DNA of 37,657 nt from an uncultured Alphaproteobacteria bacterium. GTDB lineage: Bacteria; Pseudomonadota; Alphaproteobacteria; RF32; CAG-239. Location: assembly GCA_934276635.1 (NCBI GenBank), contig CAKQTH010000013.1:1-37657 (forward strand), in the 5' to 3' direction. The notes under the pieces were generated by a model. It saw only the letters and a program-made list of their open reading frames with translations. It was not told the DNA's origin and made no database searches. Shown piece after piece: positions 22,955 through 31,200 of the stretch. The translations under genes were made by a program, and so were the position numbers. Each line of letters starts with the position of its first letter. Position 1 is the first letter of the stretch.

Positions 22955-23965
22955 CTATTTTATAACCTCGCACAATCCTTCAGCGCACAGTCTGCAATAT
23001 ATCGGCCGGTCGAGCCTGAAATATCCGATTAAGTTCTTCGGCCTCTGATTGCAATATAAAAAGCGATTTTCAACCTCCCCGTTTTTGATTGTTTTTATCA
23101 ATCCGCTCGGAAGCTCGGCTTTGCCGATGCACGAAGACAAATAAACAAAACATTCGTCATTGTCTTGCAGATTTTCCACCGCCAGTTTGCGGGCATAGAT
23201 ATTTAAGGTTAAATCTGCCTTGCTGGCATCTTTGGTCCACGGGCTGCCCCCACCGACCGGACATGCGGTAGAATAAAAATCGCAAGCAAGTTTGCGCCCC
23301 GTAACGCCGCAGTCCGCAACAGATGCATGGAAAGTATAGCGGCCGGTGCCGTTGATGATGATATTCTCCGGAGTTTCTCCGAGAGTTTGTGTTACAAACG
23401 ATGTCAAATCTTCATCTCTCAGCATCGGGATTGCCACAATCGCAGTTTCGATTTTGTCGTCATTGAGCGTTATCTGCGTTTTGATATCAAGCCCCAGATT
23501 ATTGCTTTTACGCGCCTTTTCATACAAAGCCTTATTGAGTTTTCGCGCCAAAAACAATTCTTTGTTTATATGGCCGGCTCCTTTGCACGCATATCCGACA
23601 AATACGCCCTGATCGCCCCAGCCGTCAGCCTCAACGCCTTTGTTTATATCTGCTGACTGTTGCCCTATCAAATTGATTACCTCAACTTTTTGCGGTTCTA
23701 TCGCATATGCGCCCCAAATTTTGGCATAATTTTCGTCATAGCCGATTTGAGCCAGCGCCGCAATCACATATTCTTTGAGCTTTGCAAGAGACACTTCGCC
23801 TTTTACTTCTCCGCCCAAAACAACGATATTGCCCTTAATCATCACTTCAACGGCATATTTGACCGAACTGTCCTGTTCAATCAATCTGTCTAAAATGTAA
23901 CTTGAAATATAATCAGAAATTTTGTCAGGGTGCCCCAAAGACACCGCTTCTGCAGTTTTTTGCAT
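22955..23965 (-). CDS. metK: S-adenosylmethionine synthetase, short divergent form
   Basis: 336 residues, some 50 shorter than usual MetK (about 385-395). It makes SAM from methionine and ATP. Recognisable motifs: VSLGHPDKISDYIS (usual VSEGHPDK), IGQQSADI, GDQGVFVGYA, IKTQIT, NGTGRYTF, GVTGRK, and GGGSPWTKDASKAD in place of GGGAFSGKDPTKVD. Key Lys and Asp positions are kept. The protein ends just after RPIYCRLCAEG, so the usual C-terminal tail is missing. AAGGAG lies 8 nt before the ATG inside a likely SAM-sensing leader. It may be the genuine, fast-evolving MetK or a second paralogue. Confidence 0.88.
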   Translation of the reverse strand: MQKTAEAVSLGHPDKISDYISSYILDRLIEQDSSVKYAVEVMIKGNIVVLGGEVKGEVSLAKLKEYVIAALAQIGYDENYAKIWGAYAIEPQKVEVINLIGQQSADINKGVEADGWGDQGVFVGYACKGAGHINKELFLARKLNKALYEKARKSNNLGLDIKTQITLNDDKIETAIVAIPMLRDEDLTSFVTQTLGETPENIIINGTGRYTFHASVADCGVTGRKLACDFYSTACPVGGGSPWTKDASKADLTLNIYARKLAVENLQDNDECFVYLSSCIGKAELPSGLIKTIKNGEVENRFLYCNQRPKNLIGYFRLDRPIYCRLCAEGLCEVIK

Positions 23966-23973
23966 AGTACAAT

Positions 23974-24030
23974 CTCCTTGTTTAGTCCTCTTTTGCGGGA
24001 CAAGTCAGGTTAAATCCACATCGAAACCGG
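23974..24030 (-). ncRNA. Candidate SAM-II/SAM-V-like riboswitch in the metK leader
   Basis: The minus-strand leader contains GATTTAACC and, 22 nt later, CTAAACAAGGAG; these resemble the conserved AUUUAACC and CUAAAnAAGG parts of the SAM-II class. An H-type pseudoknot can be drawn. P1 pairs TGTG (about 24021-24018) with CGCA, and P2 pairs GTCC, lying in loop 1, with GGAC just before the TAAACAAGGAG tail. The Shine-Dalgarno sequence is part of the tail, so ligand binding would block metK translation. SAM-II and SAM-V elements are known mainly from alphaproteobacteria and marine relatives. The exact class is not settled by eye. Confidence 0.65.
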
Positions 24031-24055
24031 CGTCATTGCCGAATTTCATTTCGGA

Positions 24056-24083
24056 GAATTATCTCTTTTGCGCAAAATGTCAA
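24056..24083 (-). promoter_or_regulatory. Promoter of metK with palindromic spacer
   Basis: TTGACA (24083-24078), 16-bp spacer, TAATTC (24061-24056). The spacer contains a perfect 12-bp palindrome, TTTTGCGCAAAA (24066-24077), a possible repressor site. The leader would be about 84 nt. Confidence 0.55.
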
Positions 24084-24127
24084 GCATTTTATTTCAAGTT
24101 ATGCATCATCGGCATTTTTTTGCTTGA

Positions 24128-24538
24128 TATTGTGGGCATTCTGCCATATTTTGCGCTTCTCTTGTCAGCGGAATTATCGCAAAATACAATCATTTGCTGG
24201 TATTTGCGGTTTTTACCCTGCTCGGGCTTAATGTCATAAAAGAAGCGGTTTTTGAAGGCGGCAAAACCGATGTAAAATCAAAGAAACTGGACTTTAAGAC
24301 AACATTTATGATCGGCGTTGCAACCAGCCTAGACGCGCTTTTCAGCGGCTCGATGATATACCTGACATCAACTCCGTTGATTGTTGCATCATCAATTATC
24401 GGCGCAGGCTCTTTTCTGCTCGGGATTATCGGCTTTAACCTCAACTGCTACCTGAAAAAAATACCGGAAAAATATCTCCAGATATTCGCCGGCATCATAC
24501 TCATCGGGCTTGGCGTAAAAAGCCTGATTTTTCACTGA
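24128..24538 (+). pseudogene. mntP: mntP (Mn2+ exporter) remnant, 5' truncated
   Basis: Reading from after an in-frame TGA at 24125, the frame matches MntP from within transmembrane segment 2 to the C-terminus: SLVSGIIAKYNHLLVFAVF, then IGVATSLDALFSG (the second half's Asp motif), then IFAGIILIGLGVKSL. The first transmembrane segment with its MSxDAF motif is absent in all frames upstream, where the metK promoter now lies. The only in-frame start (TTG 24194) has no ribosome site and falls inside the homology. MntP is normally about 190 residues. Its stop abuts the stop of the convergent HAD gene. Confidence 0.75.
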
Positions 24539-25189
24539 TTATCGTTGGTAAGACTGCTTTTGCGGCAAAATTATCTTATTTTTGCTCTCCTGCCGAATAA
24601 TCTTTTTGAGCTCGCGGTTGATAGTGTTTTTATCAAATACAATTCCGTGCATTCCGACAGATTTTGCCGCCTCCACATTTTTCGGCTTGTCGTCAACAAA
24701 AATAACCTCTTCCGGCTTTGCCCCAAGTTTTTGCAAAACGGTTTTGTATATCATAACATCGGGTTTGAGCATTCCGAGCATAAAAGATGCAAACGAATTT
24801 TCGGGTTTTACCTGTTTCGGCCCGGTATCACTGAGGTTTGGCAAAGCGTTTGAAAGCAGACAAACCTCTATTTTTTGTTTTTCAAGATTGTTCATTGCGC
24901 GCATTGTCTGTTCAAAAAAGTTGCCGACGCCGCGATGCATCTCACGATTAAACGCAATTTTGTGCCGCGGCATATAGTTTATGTCGCAATGCTCACACAA
25001 ATCTTTTGCGAACTGCTCAAAACTGATTTCTCCGCGCATAAACGGATTATAATCAAAAGACTTAACCCCATGTTTTTCAATAAATTTTTCTTTGTCATTG
25101 GTGTTTTTTTCGCAATAGTAATTAAGCGGATCCAAAGAGTACGGATAGCAGACTTCTCCCACATCAAAAATGCAATATTTTATCGCCAT
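24539..25189 (-). CDS. HAD-IA family hydrolase (YihX-like)
   Basis: 216 residues. HAD motif I is FDVGEV; the second Asp of the usual DxD is replaced by Gly, as in the YihX group (FDLGN). Motif II is LLSNA, the motif III Lys is in MLKPD, and motif IV is FVDDKPKN. A helical cap follows motif I. YihX-type enzymes hydrolyse sugar phosphates, but the substrate here is open. It is the last gene of the tight minus-strand operon, its ATG only 1 nt from the sirtuin stop. Confidence 0.82.
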   Translation of the reverse strand: MAIKYCIFDVGEVCYPYSLDPLNYYCEKNTNDKEKFIEKHGVKSFDYNPFMRGEISFEQFAKDLCEHCDINYMPRHKIAFNREMHRGVGNFFEQTMRAMNNLEKQKIEVCLLSNALPNLSDTGPKQVKPENSFASFMLGMLKPDVMIYKTVLQKLGAKPEEVIFVDDKPKNVEAAKSVGMHGIVFDKNTINRELKKIIRQESKNKIILPQKQSYQR

Positions 25190-25190
25190 T

Positions 25191-25913
25191 TCAATCTCCT
25201 TTTGCGCTCTTTATCAAATCTGCGACATATTTCGGCAATGTTGTTCCTGCTTTTCCGATTATATGCTCGTCAAACATAAAATTGTTAGAGGTTGTTTCCG
25301 CATTAAATTCTATGGTTTTTGCGCCATACATCTTTGCAATCCGAACAAAGCCGGCAGCAGGATATACCACACCGGAAGTGCCTACCGATATAAACAAATC
25401 GCACATTTCCAACAAATTGTCAACCTTATCCGTACAAAGCAGGTTTTCGCCGAAAAACACAATATTCGGCTTCATCATTCCGACCGCGCCGCAATGCTCG
25501 CAAACCGTTTGTGTGTCAACATCGCCCCATGTTTCAAGGATATGTCCGCAATTTAGGCATACTGCCTGATTTATCTGTCCGTGGATATGAAAAATATTCT
25601 TATTGCCGGCTTTTTCATGCAAAGTGTCCACATTTTGCGTCACCACGGAAATATTTTTTGCCGGATATTCGTTTTGCAAAGCAGTAATCGCCAGATGAGC
25701 CGGATTTGGTTTGGCTTTTATCAGCTCTTCTTTCAGCTCGTTATAAAAAGCATGTACATATTCCGGATTGCGGGCAAAAGCCTCTGTTGTCGCAACATCT
25801 TCAACCCGATGGTTGTTCCACAAACCGTTTTCAGAGCGAAAGGTCGAAAGTCCGGACTCCGCCGAAATTCCGGCACCGGTCAAAATAACAATATTTTGAT
25901 ATATCTTTGCCAT
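25191..25913 (-). CDS. cobB: Sir2-family NAD-dependent protein deacylase
   Basis: 240 residues. Rossmann motif GAGISAESGLSTFR, TQNVDTLHEKAG, catalytic HGQ, and a zinc site with CLNCG and CEHCG are followed by KPNIVFFGE. SVGTSGVVYPA near the C-terminus completes the NAD pocket. It removes acyl groups from lysines using NAD+. The frame extends to 25967 inside trkA; the chosen ATG at 25913 is 1 nt after the trkA stop, and AAAGGA is rather far (12 nt). Confidence 0.93.
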   Translation of the reverse strand: MAKIYQNIVILTGAGISAESGLSTFRSENGLWNNHRVEDVATTEAFARNPEYVHAFYNELKEELIKAKPNPAHLAITALQNEYPAKNISVVTQNVDTLHEKAGNKNIFHIHGQINQAVCLNCGHILETWGDVDTQTVCEHCGAVGMMKPNIVFFGENLLCTDKVDNLLEMCDLFISVGTSGVVYPAAGFVRIAKMYGAKTIEFNAETTSNNFMFDEHIIGKAGTTLPKYVADLIKSAKGD

Positions 25914-25914
25914 A

Positions 25915-27273
25915 TTATTCAAAAATCCTTTCTGCGCGTTTGATTGCCGAAGTTGCGACATACACAATCAACAAATCGCCGACTTTCAGGTGCTCGTCTT
26001 CATTCGGATACAACACTTCATCATCACGATAAATTGCATCAACTCTGCATTTTTCGGGCAGGTTAAGCTCCGAAATTTTTCTTCCGGCATTAAGGTTGTC
26101 TTCATCAATCAAAATTTCCCAAATCTCGGCAAATCCGCGGCCCAAAGTATGAGCATTTTCCAAATGAGCCTTTCTCAACTCTTGCAAAATGTTGGATATC
26201 GTAATCGCCGATCGATCCATAATGATATTTGAATTTATGTTGTCGACAAGGTGGTCAAACGACTTTGAATTTACTAAAGAAATTGTAGAAGAAACGCCGC
26301 TCATTCTGGCCAGCAGAGAGGCCAAAAGATTATCCTTGTCTTTCGGGGTGACCGAAACCGTCACATCTGCATCAGAAACTCCGGCTTCCGAAAGCAGCAC
26401 ATCGCTCATCATTTCCCCTTGCAAAACAATGGTATTATCCAGATGTTTCGCCAATTTTGCCGCCGCATCGGGGTTTTCTTCCAAAATATGGCAGCTCAGC
26501 ACATTGTTGTCTTCTTCAAGATGCTTTGCAATATAATAAGATATTGTATTTCCGCCGAAAATTACAATTTTTTCATTATGGCTGCGTTCCAGTCCGAAGG
26601 CAGCGACAGCTTCATTAACCTTTTGAGTTTCCACCAAAAAATATACTTCATCATTGCTTTTGATGACCTCGTCGGCCTTTGGCACAAACGCAATTCCGTT
26701 TCTGGCAAGCGCAATAATCGAAACTTCCAAATCATCTCCGATTTTTGCGATTTTAGAGGCTTTGTGGTTCAAAAACGGGCAACTATTGTGGCATTTGAAC
26801 GAAAGCATCTGCAGCTTTCCTTTGGCCAGAGGAAAAACCTCGCAGGTTCCGGGAATCTTCAAAATTCGCAAAACCGCTTCCGCTATATCAATATCCGGCG
26901 AAATAACCAAATCAACCGGCAGGCTTTTTTCGTTATAAAGCGTGTTCCACAGCGGATCGAGAAAATATTTTGAATCCACGCGGGCGATTTTTTTCGGAAC
27001 ATTAAACAAAGTATACGCAACCTGACAGGCCACCAGATTCACCTCATCAACATCGGTTGCCGCAATTATCATATCCGACTTGCCGGCATCGGCCAGCTCC
27101 AGCATATCAGGGTGTGATACCGAGCCATTAATCGGCATAATGTCATATTCTTTGGAAAGCTCGTCAAGATGCTGCTGATTTGTATCAACAACAACAATAT
27201 CGTTATTTCCCTGACTTAAATATCTGACAATGCTTTTTCCGACATTTCCGGCTCCGCCGACGATAATTTTCAT
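25915..27273 (-). CDS. trkA: Trk potassium uptake regulatory protein TrkA
   Basis: 452 residues with two TrkA-N/TrkA-C repeats. The first Rossmann motif GGAGNVGKSIVRYL has VVVDTN at its second strand. The second half has IVIFGGNTISYYIAK, a weaker nucleotide motif. TrkA is the cytosolic NAD(H)-binding gate of the TrkH K+ channel, which is not in the window. GGGAG lies 8 nt before the ATG at 27273. In many alphaproteobacteria trkA follows ntrX; here dusB is directly upstream. Confidence 0.93.
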   Translation of the reverse strand: MKIIVGGAGNVGKSIVRYLSQGNNDIVVVDTNQQHLDELSKEYDIMPINGSVSHPDMLELADAGKSDMIIAATDVDEVNLVACQVAYTLFNVPKKIARVDSKYFLDPLWNTLYNEKSLPVDLVISPDIDIAEAVLRILKIPGTCEVFPLAKGKLQMLSFKCHNSCPFLNHKASKIAKIGDDLEVSIIALARNGIAFVPKADEVIKSNDEVYFLVETQKVNEAVAAFGLERSHNEKIVIFGGNTISYYIAKHLEEDNNVLSCHILEENPDAAAKLAKHLDNTIVLQGEMMSDVLLSEAGVSDADVTVSVTPKDKDNLLASLLARMSGVSSTISLVNSKSFDHLVDNINSNIIMDRSAITISNILQELRKAHLENAHTLGRGFAEIWEILIDEDNLNAGRKISELNLPEKCRVDAIYRDDEVLYPNEDEHLKVGDLLIVYVATSAIKRAERIFE

Positions 27274-27274
27274 T

Positions 27275-28237
27275 TTATATTCTCCCGTCAAAATAATCAT
27301 TTACGGCATTTATTGAATCTTTTAGATTAGATATTCTCATATACGATTCTCGGAATCTTTTGGCATCGTGCAGATTTTTTGCATACCAGCAGGCATACTT
27401 GCGCGAAACCGCAACACCCAGTTGCTCGCCGTAATATTCTGTCAGCGCATATATATGATTTATAAGCGTTTCTTTGATTTGTTCAACACTCGGCGGCGGC
27501 AAAATTTCTCCGGTTTGCAAAAAATGATGCGTCTGCGATATAATCCACGGATTTCCGAGTGCTCCGCGGGCAATCATCACTCCATCGACACCGGTATAAT
27601 CCATCATTTCTTTCGCTTTTTGCGCCGATATAATGTCCCCGTTGCCGACAACCGGAATCTTAACCGCCTGTTTTACCTGCGCGATAATGTCCAAATCGGC
27701 AGCGCCGGAATACATCTGAGACTTTGTGCGGCCGTGAACCGTGACATATGCCGCGCCGCAGTCCTCGCACATTTTTGCAAATTCCACCGCGTTTACCGAG
27801 TTTAAATCCCAACCTTTGCGAAACTTTACAGAAACTTTAAGCTTTGTTGATTTTACTGTATTTTCAATTATTTTCGCAGCTTTTTTAATGTCTTTCATTA
27901 AATATGAGCCGGAATCGTTGTTCACAATTTTTTTGACCGGACAGCCCATATTTATATCCAAAGAATATGCGCCAAGGTCTGACACAAACTTTGCGGCCTC
28001 GCCGAACAGATTTTCATCGCCGCCGACAAGCTGCACAATCACCGGATATTTCTCCGCGCGAACATCTGCAATTCTGTAACTTTTCGGATTTTTATATTGC
28101 AGCGCATTTATCGCGACCATCTCAGAATAAAGATTGCCATCGCCTTTCGAATGCACAATCTGCCTCATCGGATAATCGGTAATGCCGGCCATCGGTGCTA
28201 AAAAAACCTTAGATTTAAGCCCGATAATATCTGCCAT
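27275..28237 (-). CDS. dusB: tRNA-dihydrouridine synthase DusB (NifR3)
   Basis: 320 residues, FMN-dependent TIM barrel reducing uridine in the tRNA D arm. Motifs: FLAPMAGITDYPMR, INMGCPVKKI with the catalytic Cys, VTVHGRTKSQMY, VVGNGDI and MIARGALGNPW. The frame reaches 28303, but MADIIGL at 28237, two nt after the upstream stop, is the fitting start. In related bacteria dusB/nifR3 is followed by ntrBC; here trkA follows after 1 nt. Confidence 0.95.
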   Translation of the reverse strand: MADIIGLKSKVFLAPMAGITDYPMRQIVHSKGDGNLYSEMVAINALQYKNPKSYRIADVRAEKYPVIVQLVGGDENLFGEAAKFVSDLGAYSLDINMGCPVKKIVNNDSGSYLMKDIKKAAKIIENTVKSTKLKVSVKFRKGWDLNSVNAVEFAKMCEDCGAAYVTVHGRTKSQMYSGAADLDIIAQVKQAVKIPVVGNGDIISAQKAKEMMDYTGVDGVMIARGALGNPWIISQTHHFLQTGEILPPPSVEQIKETLINHIYALTEYYGEQLGVAVSRKYACWYAKNLHDAKRFRESYMRISNLKDSINAVNDYFDGRI

Positions 28238-28239
28238 AT

Positions 28240-30255
28240 CTAGTCCATTTTGTTCAAAGCTTTGGCGATGATATAATATACATTGCCGATGTTTGAGCCG
28301 CATACGATTTTGGTCAAAACTTCAGACATTTCGTTTTTCTTTGCAATTTCCAAAAGGCGATCAAACTCGTTCATATAGCGGTTTACGGTCGTGCGAAAAT
28401 CATCATCGCTTTCATATTTTTCGTGAATGGCGACAATCTGCTTTTTGCTCAAAGATTTTGCCAGATGGCGAACAAATGCCGATTTGTCGCCGTTATAATA
28501 CTTTTTCCACAAAGAATCTTCATCTTCCGGCGTCAGGACTTTATTCAAGTCAACGGCAACGCTTTCAAGCGAATTGACAATTTCTTCCGCATCGCCGAAA
28601 AATGCGGCAATATTGCGGCCTGAATACCTTTCGTCCATTTCTTTTATAAGCCGATGCGAGCGGTCTGCCGCCTGTTGCGCGGTCTTTTCCTGCTCCGAAA
28701 GAGACTGCGACAAAGTTTCAACCGTGGCTTTATATCCTTCAACAGCCTGAGCGTTGCTGTTTATTGCCGCGACGGCGGAATCCGAAAGCGTTCTCAGCTC
28801 TTCCATTGTCTTTAAGACCTGCTCGTATGTTGCTGAAAGCTCGGAATTCTGCTTGCTTAAAGCGACTTCTCCGGCCTTTGACTGAGTTGTAATCTGCGTA
28901 GAAGCTTCTACCATTGAAAGCATATTCTTTTTGACATTTCCTGCCACATTGTTAAACACATCGATTGTTTCAACCGCTTTTTGTTTCAGCACATCAATAT
29001 TGGCCGAAATCTGCGACGATATACCGTCAAGTTTTTCGGCTGTCTTAGAGGCAACTTCGGCAATTTGCGCATTTTTCCGTTCCGCAACCGCAGCAAAATT
29101 CTCAAGTCGCTTAATTTCTTCATCAATGGTTTTGGAAGAAAAGGCAATACTCTGCGCGCCTGTTTTTGAGGCTTCCAAAACAACGGAATTTTTCTGCTCA
29201 ATATCAGTTTTCAGCGCATCAAACACCATTGAAATTTCGGCGGTTGCATTTTTAACAGCTTTAACCTGTTCCTGAAGATTTTCATCAAGAGTTGCCGCGC
29301 GGCCGACCATAGCCTCAACTTCCATACCGATTAAGCGGCCGTATTCTCCGAGTTTGCCGTCAAGATATTGCGAACTTTCGTCAAGAGTTTTGGCCTGATC
29401 ATCAACACTTTCTTTCTGGCGCTGTATTGAAGTGCTGATAGTGTCAACCCGCTCATTAATTTGCGAAAACAACTCGGCATATTCAACAAAATTTTGCTTT
29501 GCCGAACTGATTTTTTTCTCATTGTCGCCAAACAGGTCATTGAGCATAATCGCCATATTGCGAACATCTTGCAGCATCGGGGTCATACCGACGGTCAAAT
29601 CCGAAACCTGAGTTTTGATTTTTTCGGCACAATCCATAAAATCTCCGGTCATTGTTTGGGTTTGCGATGTGACAAAGTTGCAGTTTTCTATCAGCGAACT
29701 GACGCCTAGATTGAGTTGATTTATGGTCTTGTCGGAATATTCATCAAGAATTTTAACCAATTTGGAAAATTCTTCAACTTTGGAAGAGAGTTCGGATTTA
29801 ATTTCCGCAGTTTTTTCGGTTGCGAGCTTTGTAACTTCTCGCAATTCGGCTACCTGTTCGCGAATGGCATCAGCCATTGCTTTGGCGGTAGATGCGGCAC
29901 CGTCTTCAGGATAAACAAGCTGATTCATATATGCGCGCAAAAGCTTTGCCTCGTTTTTGAAGCTTGAGCCGCGGTCGATATATGCAATAACAACCCAAAT
30001 CACGGCCAGAGGAAGCGTTATACCGGCCAAAAATCCGCCAAACTCTGACGGCATAAGCAAAAACAGATTATCCCATCCGAAAAATTTTGTGATATAAATT
30101 CCGACAATCAAAAACCACAGAACACTGATGCCTATCATCAGGGTATGCAGGTTGTTGCCAATAAAGCTTTCTGACTGAGTTTGTTCGTTTTCTTCCGTAT
30201 TTTCAGACATAAACGAAGGCAGGATTGTATCTTCTTCTGTTTTATTTTCTTCCAT
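28240..30255 (-). CDS. Membrane-anchored coiled-coil protein of unknown function
   Basis: 671 residues. An acidic N-terminal tail (about 30 residues) is followed by two membrane segments, near 36-60 (TLMIGISVLWFLIVGIY) and 68-92 (LAGITLPLAVIWVVIAY). A long helical region of roughly 450 residues follows, with heptad-like repeats, rich in Ala, Glu, Ser and Lys, resembling the signalling rod of a chemoreceptor but without HAMP or the conserved hairpin tip. A C-terminal folded part (AAFFGDAEEIVNSLE to the end) closes it. Both tails are probably cytosolic. It is the first gene of the dusB-trkA-sir2-HAD unit. Function unknown; an envelope scaffold is plausible. Confidence 0.75.
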   Translation of the reverse strand: MEENKTEEDTILPSFMSENTEENEQTQSESFIGNNLHTLMIGISVLWFLIVGIYITKFFGWDNLFLLMPSEFGGFLAGITLPLAVIWVVIAYIDRGSSFKNEAKLLRAYMNQLVYPEDGAASTAKAMADAIREQVAELREVTKLATEKTAEIKSELSSKVEEFSKLVKILDEYSDKTINQLNLGVSSLIENCNFVTSQTQTMTGDFMDCAEKIKTQVSDLTVGMTPMLQDVRNMAIMLNDLFGDNEKKISSAKQNFVEYAELFSQINERVDTISTSIQRQKESVDDQAKTLDESSQYLDGKLGEYGRLIGMEVEAMVGRAATLDENLQEQVKAVKNATAEISMVFDALKTDIEQKNSVVLEASKTGAQSIAFSSKTIDEEIKRLENFAAVAERKNAQIAEVASKTAEKLDGISSQISANIDVLKQKAVETIDVFNNVAGNVKKNMLSMVEASTQITTQSKAGEVALSKQNSELSATYEQVLKTMEELRTLSDSAVAAINSNAQAVEGYKATVETLSQSLSEQEKTAQQAADRSHRLIKEMDERYSGRNIAAFFGDAEEIVNSLESVAVDLNKVLTPEDEDSLWKKYYNGDKSAFVRHLAKSLSKKQIVAIHEKYESDDDFRTTVNRYMNEFDRLLEIAKKNEMSEVLTKIVCGSNIGNVYYIIAKALNKMD

Positions 30256-30291
30256 TGTTATATCCTCTTTCCAATCTGCATCGGATTTTAC

Positions 30292-30320
30292 ATCATATTT
30301 TTTAAATTAAAAACCAAAAA
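30292..30320 (-). promoter_or_regulatory. Putative promoter of the five-gene operon
   Basis: On the minus strand TTTTTG (30320-30315), 17-bp spacer, TATGAT (30297-30292), about 37 bp before the first ATG. The -35 is weak. Confidence 0.35.
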
Positions 30321-30405
30321 AAGCGCCTATGTGGATTTATTTTTAAGGAAAATTTACAAATTTAGGTTTATATTAGCTGTAAAATAATAAAAAACAGGAT
30401 TTATT

Positions 30406-31164
30406 ATGAAAAAATACTTTATTTTGGCGGCCGGGTTGTTGTGTTTTGCATGTCAGACGCCGATTGAACCGCCTGCCGATTTCAAATATACTCCGCTGCG
30501 GACCGTTTATTTCAATTTGGCAAGCTGGCAGAAAAACGGCAACGACTTTTCTCCGGTAAAAATTTATATTGAAGGCGACGGAATGGCGTTTAATTCCCGC
30601 GGGAGAGTTTCTTCCGACCCGACGCCGCACGGAAACATGGTCAGGACAATCGCTTTCGGCGACAATTCGGCAAATGTGGCATATCTGGCTCGTCCATGCC
30701 AATATATCAGAAACCGAAACTGCAACAAAAAATATTGGTCAAACGCCCGCTTTGCACCTGAGGTCGTATCTTCGGAGGCTCAGGCCGTAAAGCAGATCGC
30801 CCGCGGCAGAGATGTCATTCTTGTCGGATATTCCGGCGGGGCGCAGATTGCAGGGCTTATCGCGGTCAGACACCCGGAGATTAAGGTCAAAAAAATTATA
30901 TCCATTGCCGGAAATCTCGACCACAAAAACTGGATGCTTTATCACCACCTGCCGCAGCTTGATTTGTCGTTGAATCTGGCAGATTATAAAGAAAATTTCA
31001 ATTTGCTTAATCAAACTCACTATGTCGGTGAAAAAGACCATAATATCCCGCCGAAACTGACTTATCAAATGGTGCAGGATCCACTCACGGTGCGAGAAGT
31101 CAAAGGAGCTTCGCACAGCTCTGGTTGGGAAAGCATTTATCCGCTCATCCGTGCGGAGAGATAA
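30406..31164 (+). CDS. Lipoprotein-like alpha/beta hydrolase
   Basis: 252 residues. A signal peptide ends at Cys16 (LLCFAC), suggesting a lipoprotein although the lipobox is not ideal. Alpha/beta-hydrolase features: the YIEGDGMAF strand-turn near 54-62, nucleophile Ser143 in GYSGGAQIAG, a probable Asp211 in GEKDHNIPP, and His237 in GASHSSGW. Cys98 and Cys106 could form a disulfide in the periplasm. It is probably an esterase or acyl hydrolase at the envelope. AGGA lies 6-8 nt before the ATG. A strong terminator separates it from the convergent lipoprotein. Confidence 0.82.
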   Translation: MKKYFILAAGLLCFACQTPIEPPADFKYTPLRTVYFNLASWQKNGNDFSPVKIYIEGDGMAFNSRGRVSSDPTPHGNMVRTIAFGDNSANVAYLARPCQYIRNRNCNKKYWSNARFAPEVVSSEAQAVKQIARGRDVILVGYSGGAQIAGLIAVRHPEIKVKKIISIAGNLDHKNWMLYHHLPQLDLSLNLADYKENFNLLNQTHYVGEKDHNIPPKLTYQMVQDPLTVREVKGASHSSGWESIYPLIRAER

Positions 31165-31165
31165 C

Positions 31166-31197
31166 AAAAAAGAGAGGTTTTTACGCCTCTCTTTTTT
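31166..31197. terminator. Bidirectional terminator, hydrolase / lipoprotein
   Basis: A 12-bp perfect stem (31166-31177 with 31186-31197), 8-nt loop, six A and six T at the ends, giving T-runs on both strands. Confidence 0.93.
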
Positions 31198-31200
31198 CAT

